NCBI RefSeq assembly: GCF_014192335.1
Contig: NZ_JACHXU010000002.1
Coordinates: forward strand, 510,197 to 574,196
Length of the DNA: 64,000 nucleotides
Direction of reading: 5' to 3'
Source of the DNA: Aporhodopirellula rubra
GTDB taxonomy: Bacteria > Planctomycetota > Planctomycetia > Pirellulales > Pirellulaceae
Shown here: positions 10,277 to 20,582 of the stretch, piece by piece
Position numbering within the stretch: position 1 is the stretch's first letter
How the letters are laid out: each line of letters begins with the position of its first letter
Program-made: the position numbers and the translations under genes
Notes under the pieces: model-generated
What the model was told of the DNA's origin: nothing
The model's input: the letters and a program-made list of their open reading frames with translations, nothing else
Databases searched by the model: none

Positions 10277-11509
10277 ATGAGTCGTCGGACGATTGTTGTC
10301 GGAAACCTTTGTTTTTGCGTTTTATTGGTTTGTCGCCTGGGCGTAGCTGCTGAGCCCACCACGCTCACGGCCACCGCGGATGCCAATCCGATCTCGGTCG
10401 ATTTGGTTGCGACCGTTTCCCTGGACGGATCCGTCCACGACCTCAGTGGCGAGCAGGGAACACTGGAAGACGGCTCCGCCGCGGACCAATTCGGCGGACT
10501 TTCGGCGATGGAATACAGCGGCGAAGGAAACCGATTCTGGTTGCTGGCCGATCGCGGAGCCGGCGACGGAGAGGTCACCTACCGATGCCGTTACCACGAA
10601 GCCGAGCTGACCGTCGATCCGGAACATCACACGATCAAATGCGAATTGGTCGCCACGCGGTTGCTGTCCGCCCCCAACGGGGAACCGATTGTCGGATCAG
10701 CCGTCGCCGATGAAGCCCACCTCGTCTCGACAGATCCGAATCACCAATGGACGGCACTCGACCTGGAAGGCATCCGGCGACTGCCCGACGGCAAACTGCT
10801 GCTCAGCGATGAATACGGGCCACATGTGTTGATTGCGGATTTGTCGGGCAAAGTGCAAGAAGAGTTTCCGGTCCCCGAGAAATTCCTCCGTCGTGCTCGC
10901 ACCGAAGGCGGATTCCGGACTCGCGGCGTCGCCTATAACCGCGGCCTCGAAGGGATCGCGATCACGCCGAGCGGAAACCGCGTACTCACGATGCCACAAA
11001 GCCCGTTGGTTCAAGACTCGGTCGAATACAAGGGCATGAGCCTCGGTGTGAACTGCCGCTGCATCGTGTACGGGGCTCACCATGAATGCGTCCGTGAAAT
11101 CGTTTACCAAATGGACAGCAAACGGAACGGATTGAGCGAAGTGCTCGCGATCGACGAAGACCGCTTCCTCGTGCTCGAACGCGACGGCAAAGCGGGCTTG
11201 GAAGCCAAAGAAAAGAAAATCTACCTGGCCGACATGCGCGGCGCGACCGACGTCTGCGACATCGAATCGTTGCCTGAGACCGGATTGCCCCAAGGCGTTG
11301 TCGCGATGAAGAAAACGCTCCTGATCGACTTGCTCGACCCTCGCTTCGGGCTCGGCGGCGAACGGGCGAAAGAGAAAGCCGAAGGCTTGTGCTGGGGGCC
11401 GAAACTCGAAGACGGACGGCAAACCCTGTGGGTGTGCTACGACAACGACTTCGATTCGGCAAACCAAACCGAGTTCGACTGCTTCGCCATCACCGGCCTG
11501 AAAGACTGA
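10277..11509 (+). CDS. Exported esterase-like phytase-family beta-propeller protein
   Basis: 410 residues. The N-terminus is a signal peptide (VVGNLCFCVLLVCRLGVAAEP). The mature part matches the esterase-like activity of phytase family: GGLSAMEYSGEGNRFWLLADRG near the start, a central DLEGIRRLPDGKLLLSDEYGP and GLEGIAITPSGNRVL, and a C-terminal AEGLCWGPKLEDGRQTLWVCYDNDF. These repeats form a beta-propeller with Asp/Glu-rich metal sites. The family is linked to phosphoester or carboxyester cleavage, but the substrate is not predictable here. It faces a convergent small membrane protein gene and has no evident operon. Confidence 0.85.
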   Translation: MSRRTIVVGNLCFCVLLVCRLGVAAEPTTLTATADANPISVDLVATVSLDGSVHDLSGEQGTLEDGSAADQFGGLSAMEYSGEGNRFWLLADRGAGDGEVTYRCRYHEAELTVDPEHHTIKCELVATRLLSAPNGEPIVGSAVADEAHLVSTDPNHQWTALDLEGIRRLPDGKLLLSDEYGPHVLIADLSGKVQEEFPVPEKFLRRARTEGGFRTRGVAYNRGLEGIAITPSGNRVLTMPQSPLVQDSVEYKGMSLGVNCRCIVYGAHHECVREIVYQMDSKRNGLSEVLAIDEDRFLVLERDGKAGLEAKEKKIYLADMRGATDVCDIESLPETGLPQGVVAMKKTLLIDLLDPRFGLGGERAKEKAEGLCWGPKLEDGRQTLWVCYDNDFDSANQTEFDCFAITGLKD

Positions 11510-11644
11510 GCCGGAACGCCGCCAACCGGTCGCGCCCGCGAGTGGATTCCGTGTCCCCATCGCCAGCGGCGCCGGATGGAAACAACTCCATGCACCGCAG
11601 CGAGGCCTCAGCACGCGGACATCCGCAAACGAAACCGGCCTCGT

Positions 11645-12106
11645 TCACAACAGGCGTTGGTAGCACGCGAAAAAGAGCGATGCGTGCAAAACCAACAATA
11701 CCGCGGCACTGAACTGGCGAGAGGAAAACAGCCCCACGGAGGCGAGCCCGCACCCCAACGCCGCGACAACCACGCCACCGCCTGGGAACATGGTCACGCA
11801 GGCGGCCGCGAAGATCGCAACCCACGCGGACGCCCAATTTGCCGCCCGGAGCACGCCCCATTCGGGATCGAGCATCTCGTGAGTGACCACCCAATCTCCG
11901 CCGCTGCCCGCACCGGATGCCGCCTCACTGGTTGCCGACGCCGAAGACGTTGATTTGGCAAATGGGCTGCCACGACGAACCGGTCCGCCGCCGGACGCGT
12001 CATCTCCTTTGTCACCGCCGGAGACATCCGTCGGGACTGCGTCCGCAGAAACAACGCTCAGCTCATTCGGAGGAATCGGCTCGCTCGGGGGAACAGGTTC
12101 GGTCAT
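11645..12106 (-). CDS. Membrane protein with disordered N-terminus, unknown function
   Basis: About 153 residues from the ATG at 12106 (MTEPVPPSEP); the frame opens at 12163. The first half is Pro/Ser/Gly/Asp-rich and probably disordered, with an NPFAK-like motif (GSPFAKST) also seen in the small membrane protein at 1199-1555. The second half has three closely spaced hydrophobic helices beginning near DPEWGVLRAANWASAW. No family is recognised. It is convergent with the esterase-like gene. Confidence 0.6.
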   Translation of the reverse strand: MTEPVPPSEPIPPNELSVVSADAVPTDVSGGDKGDDASGGGPVRRGSPFAKSTSSASATSEAASGAGSGGDWVVTHEMLDPEWGVLRAANWASAWVAIFAAACVTMFPGGGVVVAALGCGLASVGLFSSRQFSAAVLLVLHASLFFACYQRLL

Positions 12107-12320
12107 GGAATGGTGCGTCGAAGGGATCGGATGCCACGTTCCCGCGGAACGCAAATTTGACACAAAGGCTTAATGAGTTGCAGTTTAATGGATTTACGCG
12201 GCCGGAATCTTGTTCATTTCTGCCAACTGAGGCTATCCTAGAGAATGTCGCCCGGATTGTCTGGTTTCGCCGTGGGTGACCATCGCAACGCCGCCGACTC
12301 TCTCTTCTCGCGAAACCAAA

Positions 12321-15300
12321 ATGATTTTTCCTATGAAGCATCTTCTCCGCGCTTCAATGCGCCGCGTATCGAATGGAGTTTACAGGCGTAACGGTTGGGC
12401 TCCGGCCCTCGCGGGCGTGCTCTCGGGAATCTTCTGCTTTTCGCTCGCCTTTGCCGTCGATTTAGGAATCGAGCAAACCGTGACGGAACCCGCCGAAGAT
12501 GCGGAGACGACCAACAATCCGGACGAGGCGATGTCGGTCATCCGCATCGAACCGGACTGGAAAATCGAACTGTTCGCCGCCGAACCCGACGTGGCAAACA
12601 TTGTGGCGTTGGACGTCGACTCCCACGGGCGAGTCTATGTCTGCGAATCGTTCCGGCAAGACCGTGGCGTGACCGATAACCGGGGACACGACGAAACTTG
12701 GTTGCTGGCCGATCTCGCTGCCCGCACGGTCCAAGACCGAATCGATTATCACAAACGCTTGCTGGGCGAGGGCGCCGCCGCCTACGCACAGCAAGAAGAT
12801 CGCATCCGCCGGCTCGTCGACCGCGATGGAGACGGCAAGGCCGACGAGAGCACGATTTTCGCCGACGGGTTCAGCGCCCTTGAGGAAGGCACCGGCGCCG
12901 GCATCCTGGCTCACGGCGATCACGTTTACTACACCTGTATCCCCAAACTGTGGCGGATGACGGATGCGAACAACGACGGCATCGCTGACGAACAATCGGT
13001 GATGTCGGACGGCTACGGCGTTCGAGTCGCTTTCCGTGGACACGACCTCCACGGCCTCACGATGGGCTACGACGGACGGCTGTACTTTTCCATCGGCGAC
13101 CGCGGCTTTCACGTCGCCACTCCCGATGGACGCGTGTTGTCCAATCCGGCCGAAGGTGCTGTGTTCCGTTGCGAACTCGATGGCAGCGATCTGCGAGTTT
13201 TCGCGCACGGCCTGCGAAACCCTCAAGAGCTCGCTTTCAACGACTACGGCGACTGGTTCACAGTCGACAACAACAGTGACAGTGGCGACAAGGCTCGAGT
13301 GGTGGCATTGCTCGAAGACGGCGACAGCGGTTGGCGAATGCACTACCAATACCTCCCTGACCGTGGCCCGTTCGGTCGTCAAAAATTGTGGGAACCCCAT
13401 CGCAACGATCAACCCGCTCACCTCGTTCCACCGATCGCGAACCTGACCGACGGCCCCTCTGGATTCGCTTATTATCCCGGAACAGGTTTCGGATCACGCC
13501 TGAAAGACCGATTCCTGATTTGTGATTTCCGCGGCGGACCGAGCAACAGCGGCATCCGATCGTTCGAACTGAAAAACGAAGGCGCGTTCTATTCCCTCGG
13601 GGACAACGACCAACCCATTTGGAATGTGCTAGCTACCGACCTCGCCTTCGGCCCCGGCGGTGAACTCATCGTCAGCGACTGGGTCGACGGATGGGAGGGT
13701 TTAGGCAAAGGTCGGATCTATTGCATCACCGACCCGACCGAACAAGAAACCTCGCTCGTCGATGAAGTCCGCAAATTGCTGGCGTCGGATTGGGCGGCCT
13801 CCGATGTCGACTCGCTGAGCCAAAATCTGCAACACGCCGATCGCCGCGTGCGACTGGCCGCGCAGTGGGAACTCGCACGTCGAGGCGAAGTCGACGCTTT
13901 AATCGCAACAGCCACAAACACGGATCTCGATGCGAGATTCCGATTGCACGGGTTCTGGGGCGCCGAACACGCGGTGCGACTGCATGGCGAACTACGAGAC
14001 CATGTGATCGAAGCTTCGCGGGCTTGTCTCGATGACGAGAACCCATACGTCCGCGCCACCGCGTGCGACCTCGCCGGTGACCAGAAGGATGCAGCCGCAG
14101 TCGAAAAGATGGCCACGTTGATCAATGACGAAAACGCCCGCGTTGCCTACCACGCATTGATGGCGCTGTCCGACCTAGTCGCTCGCAACACCACACCATC
14201 GCCCGCGACCGCCGCCATGTTGTCCAGCGTGATCAGCCGCGTCGAAACCAACGCGAACAAAGACCCGGCGCTGCGTCACGCGGCCATCCACTTCCTTGCC
14301 ACAGCCGCCGAAGACCAATCGCTCGTCGACCTCAAGAGCGACCCGAGCGTGGACGTGCGACGCGCCGCAGTCGCCGCCCTGCGAAGCCGACGCAGTGAAA
14401 AGGTTGCCGAATTCCTCTCTGATCCCGAAACCATCGTAGTGGCCGAAGCCGCGATGGCGATCCATGACGAACCGATCCCCGTCGCCGAAGAGGCCCTCGC
14501 CGAACTGATCTCCGCTCCCGATTTGCCGATCGATTCGGAGCCCCTACTCCGCCGAGTCCTGTCCGCGGGTTTCCGGATCGGAACAACGGAAGCCGCCAAC
14601 GCGATCGCCGGTTTCGCCGCATCGGACCGCTCGCCCCGATGGGCCCGAATCGAAGCGATCGACTCGCTCGCCGACTGGACCAAACCGGACCCTCGCTGCC
14701 GGGTCACCAACGAATACGATCCGTTGCCGCCACGCCCCGAACCGACTCGAACACCGTTACCCGGCACGACCACGAAACCGCCCGTCGCGGGTGACTCAGT
14801 TGCCAAAACGGCGTTATCCAGCCGCATCGATGAATTGATGCTCGCCACCGACGCGGTCCGCGAAAAAGCAATCGACGTCGGCTCGAAACTGGGCATCGCA
14901 AAAATCGCTCCGAGTCTCGTCAAACGGTTCACGAACAAGGAACTCCGCCCCTCGACTCGTGCGTCCGCCCTAACCGCACTCGGTCGACTGCAAAAATCGT
15001 TGGCAATTGAATTGGCCCGCGAAGTCGACCTGCAACAGCCCGTGCAAATTGTGCTCGCGAGTCTTCGGGTTCTCGGCAAATATGACTCGGCGGGATCGAT
15101 CGAACGGCTGATCGCCGCAACGAGCAGTTCCAGCCAAGTCGTCCGAGGCCTGGCATGGGACCTCATCGCGGAAAACGAATCACCGCTCGCGATCGAGCAT
15201 CTCCAACTCGGTTTGAAACAATACCTCAGCGGAGAGCTTCCCACGGATGTTCGATTGAATGTCGCCGAAGCGGTGCGGAAACGATTACCCCCCGCAGCAA

Positions 15301-15824
15301 CCGAACAGATCGACGCGTATCGGAGCGAATTGCAGGGCACCGAACCACTCGCGAAATGGATCGACTCGCTTCACGGTGGAGATTCCGAGGCTGGCGAAAA
15401 GATCTTCCTCGGCAAAACGGAACTCTCCTGCGTGCGTTGCCACAAAGTCGATCGGGCGGGCGGCGAAGTCGGCCCGAATCTGACCGTGATCGGCAAGACA
15501 CGCGACCGACGCACGCTGCTCGAATCAATCTGCCTCCCCGATGCTCGCATCGCCGAAGGGTTTGAAACCGCCGTGATCGCGGATGAAGACGGTGGCGTTT
15601 TCACCGGCATCGTGGCAACGGAAAACGAAGATACCGTGGAACTCATCGCCGCCGACGGAACCCGAAACGTGATCGAAAAGGAACTGATCGTCGCGCGAAA
15701 GAAAGGCAAGTCTTCCATGCCCGCCGGTCTCACTGATCTGATGTCACCGCGTGAGCTTCGCGACCTAGTCGCCTATCTCGCGAGCCTCCAAGTCGACCCG
15801 CGAACCAGCTCCGACATCGAATAA
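12321..15824 (+). CDS. PVC-type membrane-bound dehydrogenase with HEAT repeats and C-terminal haem domain
   Basis: About 1167 residues. A signal sequence (ALAGVLSGIFCFSLAFAV) is followed by the planctomycete/verrucomicrobial dehydrogenase-like beta-propeller (motifs VDSHGRVYVCESFRQ, HGLRNPQELAFNDYG, DLAFGPGGELIVSDWVDGW). Next come several hundred residues of HEAT repeats (about 500-1000). The C-terminal CxxCH domain (CVRCHKVD near residue 1040) carries the family's VGPNLTVIG, SICLPDARIAEGFE and MPAGLTDLMSPRELRDLVAYL motifs. Such proteins are expected to oxidise a sugar or alcohol in the periplasm and pass electrons to the attached haem. Starts at 12276 (GTG) and 12333 (ATG) are possible. It is a single gene. 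Confidence 0.93.
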   Translation: MIFPMKHLLRASMRRVSNGVYRRNGWAPALAGVLSGIFCFSLAFAVDLGIEQTVTEPAEDAETTNNPDEAMSVIRIEPDWKIELFAAEPDVANIVALDVDSHGRVYVCESFRQDRGVTDNRGHDETWLLADLAARTVQDRIDYHKRLLGEGAAAYAQQEDRIRRLVDRDGDGKADESTIFADGFSALEEGTGAGILAHGDHVYYTCIPKLWRMTDANNDGIADEQSVMSDGYGVRVAFRGHDLHGLTMGYDGRLYFSIGDRGFHVATPDGRVLSNPAEGAVFRCELDGSDLRVFAHGLRNPQELAFNDYGDWFTVDNNSDSGDKARVVALLEDGDSGWRMHYQYLPDRGPFGRQKLWEPHRNDQPAHLVPPIANLTDGPSGFAYYPGTGFGSRLKDRFLICDFRGGPSNSGIRSFELKNEGAFYSLGDNDQPIWNVLATDLAFGPGGELIVSDWVDGWEGLGKGRIYCITDPTEQETSLVDEVRKLLASDWAASDVDSLSQNLQHADRRVRLAAQWELARRGEVDALIATATNTDLDARFRLHGFWGAEHAVRLHGELRDHVIEASRACLDDENPYVRATACDLAGDQKDAAAVEKMATLINDENARVAYHALMALSDLVARNTTPSPATAAMLSSVISRVETNANKDPALRHAAIHFLATAAEDQSLVDLKSDPSVDVRRAAVAALRSRRSEKVAEFLSDPETIVVAEAAMAIHDEPIPVAEEALAELISAPDLPIDSEPLLRRVLSAGFRIGTTEAANAIAGFAASDRSPRWARIEAIDSLADWTKPDPRCRVTNEYDPLPPRPEPTRTPLPGTTTKPPVAGDSVAKTALSSRIDELMLATDAVREKAIDVGSKLGIAKIAPSLVKRFTNKELRPSTRASALTALGRLQKSLAIELAREVDLQQPVQIVLASLRVLGKYDSAGSIERLIAATSSSSQVVRGLAWDLIAENESPLAIEHLQLGLKQYLSGELPTDVRLNVAEAVRKRLPPAATEQIDAYRSELQGTEPLAKWIDSLHGGDSEAGEKIFLGKTELSCVRCHKVDRAGGEVGPNLTVIGKTRDRRTLLESICLPDARIAEGFETAVIADEDGGVFTGIVATENEDTVELIAADGTRNVIEKELIVARKKGKSSMPAGLTDLMSPRELRDLVAYLASLQVDPRTSSDIE

Positions 15825-15830
15825 CCAGCG

Positions 15831-15856
15831 ACCAAAGTGGCCAAACCAAAGTGGCC
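15831..15856. repeat. Short tandem duplication, 12 bp, period 14
   Basis: The 12-mer accaaagtggcc occurs at 15831-15842 and again at 15845-15856, separated by aa, just after the stop of the PVC dehydrogenase gene. It is one of several two-copy tandem repeats in intergenic spaces of this window. Confidence 0.6.
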
Positions 15857-15987
15857 GAACGCTCCCAGGTCGGTACAACACCTCCGACCGCGGAGCGACC
15901 GGACACATACAAACCGCAACGGTAATCCACGTCAGCCTAAAAACGCCAACGGGCCAAAAACGACTGTGTCGCTCGGCGCAAATAACA

Positions 15988-17949
15988 CTACGCCGCGTCG
16001 GCGATTTCGCTGCCATACAGGTTGCGATAGAAACTGTTCTCCACCATCAACTTTTCGTGGTTTCCGACTGAGGCGATCTTGCCTTGGTCCAAAACTGCGA
16101 CACGGTCCGCCAACGCCAACGTGCTGGCTCGGTGCGTGACCATGATTCCCGTACGCCCCTTCAAGAAAGTTTCCAAGGCGCGGTGGATCAACATTTCGCT
16201 CTCGATATCGATCTGACTCGTCGCTTCGTCGAGAATCAAAATATCGGGGTTGCGTAAAAACGCGCGAGCCAACGCGATCCGCTGCATCTGTCCGCCCGAC
16301 AATCGCACACCGCCACTACCGAGATACGTTTGGTATCCCTTCGGCGTCTTTCGCAAAATGAAGTCGTCCGCAAACGCGAGCTTAGCCGCCCGCACGACAT
16401 CGTGACTGTCGGCACTCGGACTGCCGTAACGAATGTTGTTTTCGATCGTGTCGTCAAACAAGACCGTTCGCTGCGAAACCAACGCGATCCGGCGCCGCAG
16501 GTCCCGCGTGGCCATCTGATTGATCGGACAATCATCCAAACAAATCTGGCCCTCGTTCGGGTCATCAAACCGACACAACAGACTGATCAACGTACTCTTG
16601 CCACAACCGTTCGGGCCGACCAATGCTACCGTTTCGCCATGCGAAATATTCAGGTCGATCCCCTGCAGAACCATCGGTCCCGACGGATACTGAAAGTGAA
16701 CATTTTCAAACCGAACGTCATTGTGAGGCCGTGGCGGTTTGATTGCGTTAGCCGGCTCCGTGACGCGGACCGGGGCGTCAATGATTTCATAGATCCGAGC
16801 GGATGCGACGATGCCACGCTGCAACGCACTCCAGACGTCCGTCAGTTTTCTCGCTGGATCCGAAGCACCGATCAAGAAGGCGAAAAACAACAGTACCTGA
16901 GAATCGTCCAACGGTTTGTCGCTCATTCGCAGTCCGAGCAAATGAGTTTCTTGATTGATCGCCAAATAGCCACCCGCCAAAATCGCCAAACCGACCGTCG
17001 TCAGCCCGAGCATCTCGCTCGTGCCACGGGCAAATGTGTTGTAGAACGCGACCTTCATCGAACGACGAAAATACGCGTCGGCGTGTGTCCGAAAACGCGC
17101 TCGCTCTCGCGATTGAGTGTTGAATGATTTCACGACACGAATGCCGTTGAAGGCGTCATTGAGCATCCCGTAGAGGCCGCTCATCTCTTCCATCACACGA
17201 CGACTCGCTCGGCGAATCGCGCGGCTCAATCGCTGCGTCACGAACGCAACTACCGGCGTCACCACCATCACTAATAACAACAAACGAGGGCAAACGATGA
17301 ACGCCGCCCCGACACAGACGATCATCTTCAGAGGTTCGCGGATCAATCGACCAATCAGCGTACTCAACCCCACGCCCACGTGAGCAACGTCGTTGGTTAA
17401 TCGACTCGTCAGATTTGCCGAACCGTTCTCGCCAAAATGATCGAGATCGAGGCTCAGCGCCTTGCGGAAAAATTTCTCACGCAACTCCATCACGGTCCCC
17501 TCCGCGATGTACTGCACCAACATCATGTTAATCGTCAAGGCAACCAGTTTGATCGCCGTGCACACCAGCAGAAACCCAACAACGAGCAAGAGAGTGTTGA
17601 ACGGCCCCGGAGGAGCATATCGGGTGACTAGAGGTTCACACCATCGCAGCCAACTCAACGAATACGTGACCGCTTTGTGGCGAAATTCCAATTCGGAACG
17701 TTCGACTGCCGGAAGATCCGCGTCGGCTAACTTTGTATTGATTTCCTGAAGATCTTTTTCGGTCGTCCCAATCTGCGTGTGGACGTACGCACCGAGGTCG
17801 TCGCCTTCGAAAACGACCTCGGTCATCGGGTACAAGATGCTGATATTGCCGCCCCACATCGCTGCGATGATCAACGAAGTCACGACAATGCCTAGCATCG
17901 ATAAACGTCGCTGCGCGGCTAGGTGCAATACTCGGCGGAAAGACTTCAT
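15988..17949 (-). CDS. ABC exporter, fused permease and ATPase (MsbA type)
   Basis: 653 residues with one transmembrane domain (about 1-400) and one nucleotide-binding domain (about 405-640), the half-transporter plan of type IV exporters such as MsbA that act as homodimers. ATPase motifs are intact: Walker A GPNGCGKST, Q-loop LVSQRTVLFDDTIENNIRYG, signature LSGGQMQRIALARAF, Walker B ILILDEATSQID, and switch MVTHRAS. An unusually long soluble loop with conserved acidic residues follows the first helix (about residues 45-95). The substrate is unknown; lipids or peptides are typical of the family. It is a single gene convergent with the PVC dehydrogenase. Confidence 0.92.
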   Translation of the reverse strand: MKSFRRVLHLAAQRRLSMLGIVVTSLIIAAMWGGNISILYPMTEVVFEGDDLGAYVHTQIGTTEKDLQEINTKLADADLPAVERSELEFRHKAVTYSLSWLRWCEPLVTRYAPPGPFNTLLLVVGFLLVCTAIKLVALTINMMLVQYIAEGTVMELREKFFRKALSLDLDHFGENGSANLTSRLTNDVAHVGVGLSTLIGRLIREPLKMIVCVGAAFIVCPRLLLLVMVVTPVVAFVTQRLSRAIRRASRRVMEEMSGLYGMLNDAFNGIRVVKSFNTQSRERARFRTHADAYFRRSMKVAFYNTFARGTSEMLGLTTVGLAILAGGYLAINQETHLLGLRMSDKPLDDSQVLLFFAFLIGASDPARKLTDVWSALQRGIVASARIYEIIDAPVRVTEPANAIKPPRPHNDVRFENVHFQYPSGPMVLQGIDLNISHGETVALVGPNGCGKSTLISLLCRFDDPNEGQICLDDCPINQMATRDLRRRIALVSQRTVLFDDTIENNIRYGSPSADSHDVVRAAKLAFADDFILRKTPKGYQTYLGSGGVRLSGGQMQRIALARAFLRNPDILILDEATSQIDIESEMLIHRALETFLKGRTGIMVTHRASTLALADRVAVLDQGKIASVGNHEKLMVENSFYRNLYGSEIADAA

Positions 17950-18132
17950 ATCAGCGGTGAAAATCTAAATGACGGTGCGCGTAAAACATGACCGTCATTC
18001 ATATCAGCCCCCCAACATCAACCGCCAGAGAGATTTGAGCCCGCGAAGACGAGTTTCACAGGGAAACAGGGAAACAAGAGGACGGTGAAGCTGGCAAACG
18101 GGGGGAGGGAATAGGCACCAGCCTGCAACCTG

Positions 18133-19047
18133 TCACCTAACCCCCGCCATCATATCGATCGTTCCTCTCACTTTTGCCGCACACGCGCGAAACAAGTCCG
18201 CCTCGTCCTCGGACAATGGTGGATGCAGAACTCGTGTGACTCCCTCCCGACCGATCACTGCGGGCAAAGATAAGCACACGTCGCTGACGCCGAGAAATCC
18301 ATCGACCAGCACGCTGACCGGCATCGTGTGGCGGAGGTCGTAGACGATCGAATCGACAATCGTCATCGTCGCCAAGGCGATCCCGTAGTTCGTGTAACCC
18401 TTTCGGTTATAGACTTCATATCCGAGGTTCACCGTCTCGCGGAACAACCGACGCGTCATTTCACTGGGAAAAAACTTTTCGCCCCCGGTCATTGCGACCG
18501 AATACGCCGCGAACTGATCGTCACCGTGTTCCCCCAAAATGTACGCACGAATATCGTCGGCATGAATTTTCAGTTCGGCCGACAACAGCGATCGATAGCG
18601 AATGCTGTCCACCAACGTTCCTGTCCCGATCACTCGAGCAGGCGGAAACCCGGTCAAACGAATCGCCTCGTACGTCATCACGTCGACGGGATTGGTCACC
18701 ATGATCAACACCGCGTTAGGGCTCAACTCCGCGAGGCGAGGCAACCACTCCTCGAGAATCCCACGGTTTCCGAGCGCGAGGTCCGAGCGTTTCCAATCGG
18801 CTCTCGTCGGCGATACCGATGGCGTGAAAACGATCACATCCGATCCCGCCGAATCTTCGACCGTCCCCGCCTGGATCGTCATGTTGCTGTTTCGCAACAC
18901 GCTCGCGTGGGTCAAATCCATCGCGTCGCCTTCGGCCTTTTCGATCGATCGATTCAACAACCAAAGTTCACTGACGATCGGCTCCATCGTCGCCGCAAAC
19001 GCAATGGCAGATCCGACACGCCCCATTCCAACGATGCTAAATTTCAT
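18133..19047 (-). CDS. Lactate/malate dehydrogenase-family 2-hydroxyacid dehydrogenase
   Basis: 304 residues, full length for the family. The NAD-binding Rossmann motif is VGMGRVGSAIAFAA. Catalytic residues are visible: Arg87 (KRSDL), Asp147 and Arg150 (LVDSIRYR), His174 (GEHGDDQ). These orient and reduce a 2-oxoacid. The specificity loop SPTRADWKRSDL is odd. Counting back from Arg87, the residue that is Gln in lactate dehydrogenase and Arg in malate dehydrogenase is Thr81, and the usual KPG is replaced. It cannot therefore be called LDH or MDH safely. It is a single gene, divergent from the DUF6807 gene with about 235 bases between. Confidence 0.88.
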   Translation of the reverse strand: MKFSIVGMGRVGSAIAFAATMEPIVSELWLLNRSIEKAEGDAMDLTHASVLRNSNMTIQAGTVEDSAGSDVIVFTPSVSPTRADWKRSDLALGNRGILEEWLPRLAELSPNAVLIMVTNPVDVMTYEAIRLTGFPPARVIGTGTLVDSIRYRSLLSAELKIHADDIRAYILGEHGDDQFAAYSVAMTGGEKFFPSEMTRRLFRETVNLGYEVYNRKGYTNYGIALATMTIVDSIVYDLRHTMPVSVLVDGFLGVSDVCLSLPAVIGREGVTRVLHPPLSEDEADLFRACAAKVRGTIDMMAGVR

Positions 19048-19282
19048 ATCGCTTTGCGACCATTCTGTAAATTTAAACGAACAGCAGTTTGAAGATTGTG
19101 GGGAATAGGCTCGCCGCCACGGCGCAACCTATCTCGCATGGTGACCCATGATCGGTAAAAAACCAGTCCCCTACCGACCGGTGCTCGCACGTCGAGGTGC
19201 AACACATTTCTCGGCGTGGATCATCAGATTGATTTACACTATCTGCGATCATCTACCGTCCCGTCCGATTTGAGAAAACCTG

Positions 19283-20539
19283 ATGCGATTTTCCGATAAC
19301 ACAGCACCGCACAATCAAACCATCCACGATCGGACTGTATTGTTCAAGTTCCTGACCCTCTTTTTGTTGCTAGCGACAATTGGAGATACCGTTTGCGCAC
19401 AATCGCAAACATCCGCCGTCGGATTCCCACGCGAAACGAGCGATTCCAACCCATCAGCAGCGACCGCAGTCGCCAACGCGGTCGCCGCCACCGGCGTCAC
19501 GTCGCACCTCGGTTATCGCACCGAAATGTCGTCGAATGATCCAAAATCTCCCGTTTGGCAAATCTACCGTGGCGACCAAGCAATCACGACATATCACGCA
19601 AACTTAAAAGGAACGCCGGGTTTGTATCCTCTGCTATCACCCCGTGGATTGCCACTGACGCGAAACTTTCCGATGCAAACAGCTGTTGCGAATAATGACA
19701 ACACAGAGGCCGCCCGGCGCTTCGAACGTTCTGATCACGATCATCATCGTTCGGTGTGGTTCACGCACGGCATCGTCAACGAATACGACTTCTGGCTAGA
19801 CGATCCGGGGCCGGAAACGGGGCGAGTTGTCCATCGCAGCGGTGATGTCCGTGTTCGCCAAACGGCCTCCGTGATCAATGGCGAGGAAACCTCCTCCAGT
19901 TCATGCACGATCGTAACAACGAACGATTGGCTCACCCCCGACGAAAAACGCCTGCTATCCGACCGACGGCAATTTCGTTTTGGCGAACACCTCGGCGACA
20001 CGGTCATCGACATCACGATCGAACTGACCGCGGCAGACGACGACGTGATGATGGGCGACACAAAAGAAGGCACACTCGGAGTTCGTGTTGCCGGAACGAT
20101 GAAGGTAGACGCTAAACTCGGCGGCGAAATCCACAACGCCGAGGGCCTCCGAGACGCTGCCGCATGGGGCAAACCCTCTCACTGGGTTGATTACAGCGGC
20201 CCGATTGTCCCGAGCGACTGGACACTCGATACCGACGAGACCAACGCGGAGAACGCTGCATCGTGGCCGCGAGCGGGCATCACAATGATGTACCACCCCG
20301 ATAACAAATTACCGACCTGCAACTGGCACGTCCGCACCTACGGATTATTCGCCGCGAACCCGTTCGGGCGGCGCCAATTTGGCGACAAAAGTGCTAACGC
20401 TGCGAACTACGAAGGCGTGAAGATCAAAAAGGGACAAACACTCACGTTGAACGCCCGCATGATTCTGCACGACGGCGGGTTCGATGCGACCAAATCCGCC
20501 GCCCACTTCGACGCCTACTCCGCCACAAAAGTGAAGTAA
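19283..20539 (+). CDS. Exported DUF6807 / PmoA-family protein
   Basis: 418 residues with a signal peptide (FLTLFLLLATIGDTVCAQS). The mature chain has the PmoA/DUF6807 hallmarks: YPLLSPRGLPLTRNFP, then DHDHHRSVWFTHGIVNEYDFW with clustered histidines, HWVDYSGP near the middle and TYGLFAANPFGRRQF towards the end. These proteins are abundant in Planctomycetes, often near sugar dehydrogenases. The old methane-oxygenase name is not backed by function and the reaction is unknown. The histidine cluster suggests a metal or sugar site. Confidence 0.88.
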   Translation: MRFSDNTAPHNQTIHDRTVLFKFLTLFLLLATIGDTVCAQSQTSAVGFPRETSDSNPSAATAVANAVAATGVTSHLGYRTEMSSNDPKSPVWQIYRGDQAITTYHANLKGTPGLYPLLSPRGLPLTRNFPMQTAVANNDNTEAARRFERSDHDHHRSVWFTHGIVNEYDFWLDDPGPETGRVVHRSGDVRVRQTASVINGEETSSSSCTIVTTNDWLTPDEKRLLSDRRQFRFGEHLGDTVIDITIELTAADDDVMMGDTKEGTLGVRVAGTMKVDAKLGGEIHNAEGLRDAAAWGKPSHWVDYSGPIVPSDWTLDTDETNAENAASWPRAGITMMYHPDNKLPTCNWHVRTYGLFAANPFGRRQFGDKSANAANYEGVKIKKGQTLTLNARMILHDGGFDATKSAAHFDAYSATKVK

Positions 20540-20582
20540 CCGACGTACCAGGCTACTTCACGAATAAAATTTCAACACCACG

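Noticed and set aside
10697..11614. 305-codon minus-strand frame
   Set aside because: Opposite-strand shadow of the esterase-like gene, which has a signal peptide and family motifs.
12462..13421. 319-codon minus-strand frame
   Set aside because: It lies wholly inside the PVC dehydrogenase gene in the opposite direction, has no ribosome site and only GC-driven composition.
14276..15340. 354-codon minus-strand frame
   Set aside because: Shadow of the HEAT-repeat and haem region of the PVC dehydrogenase; Arg/Ser-rich with no motifs.
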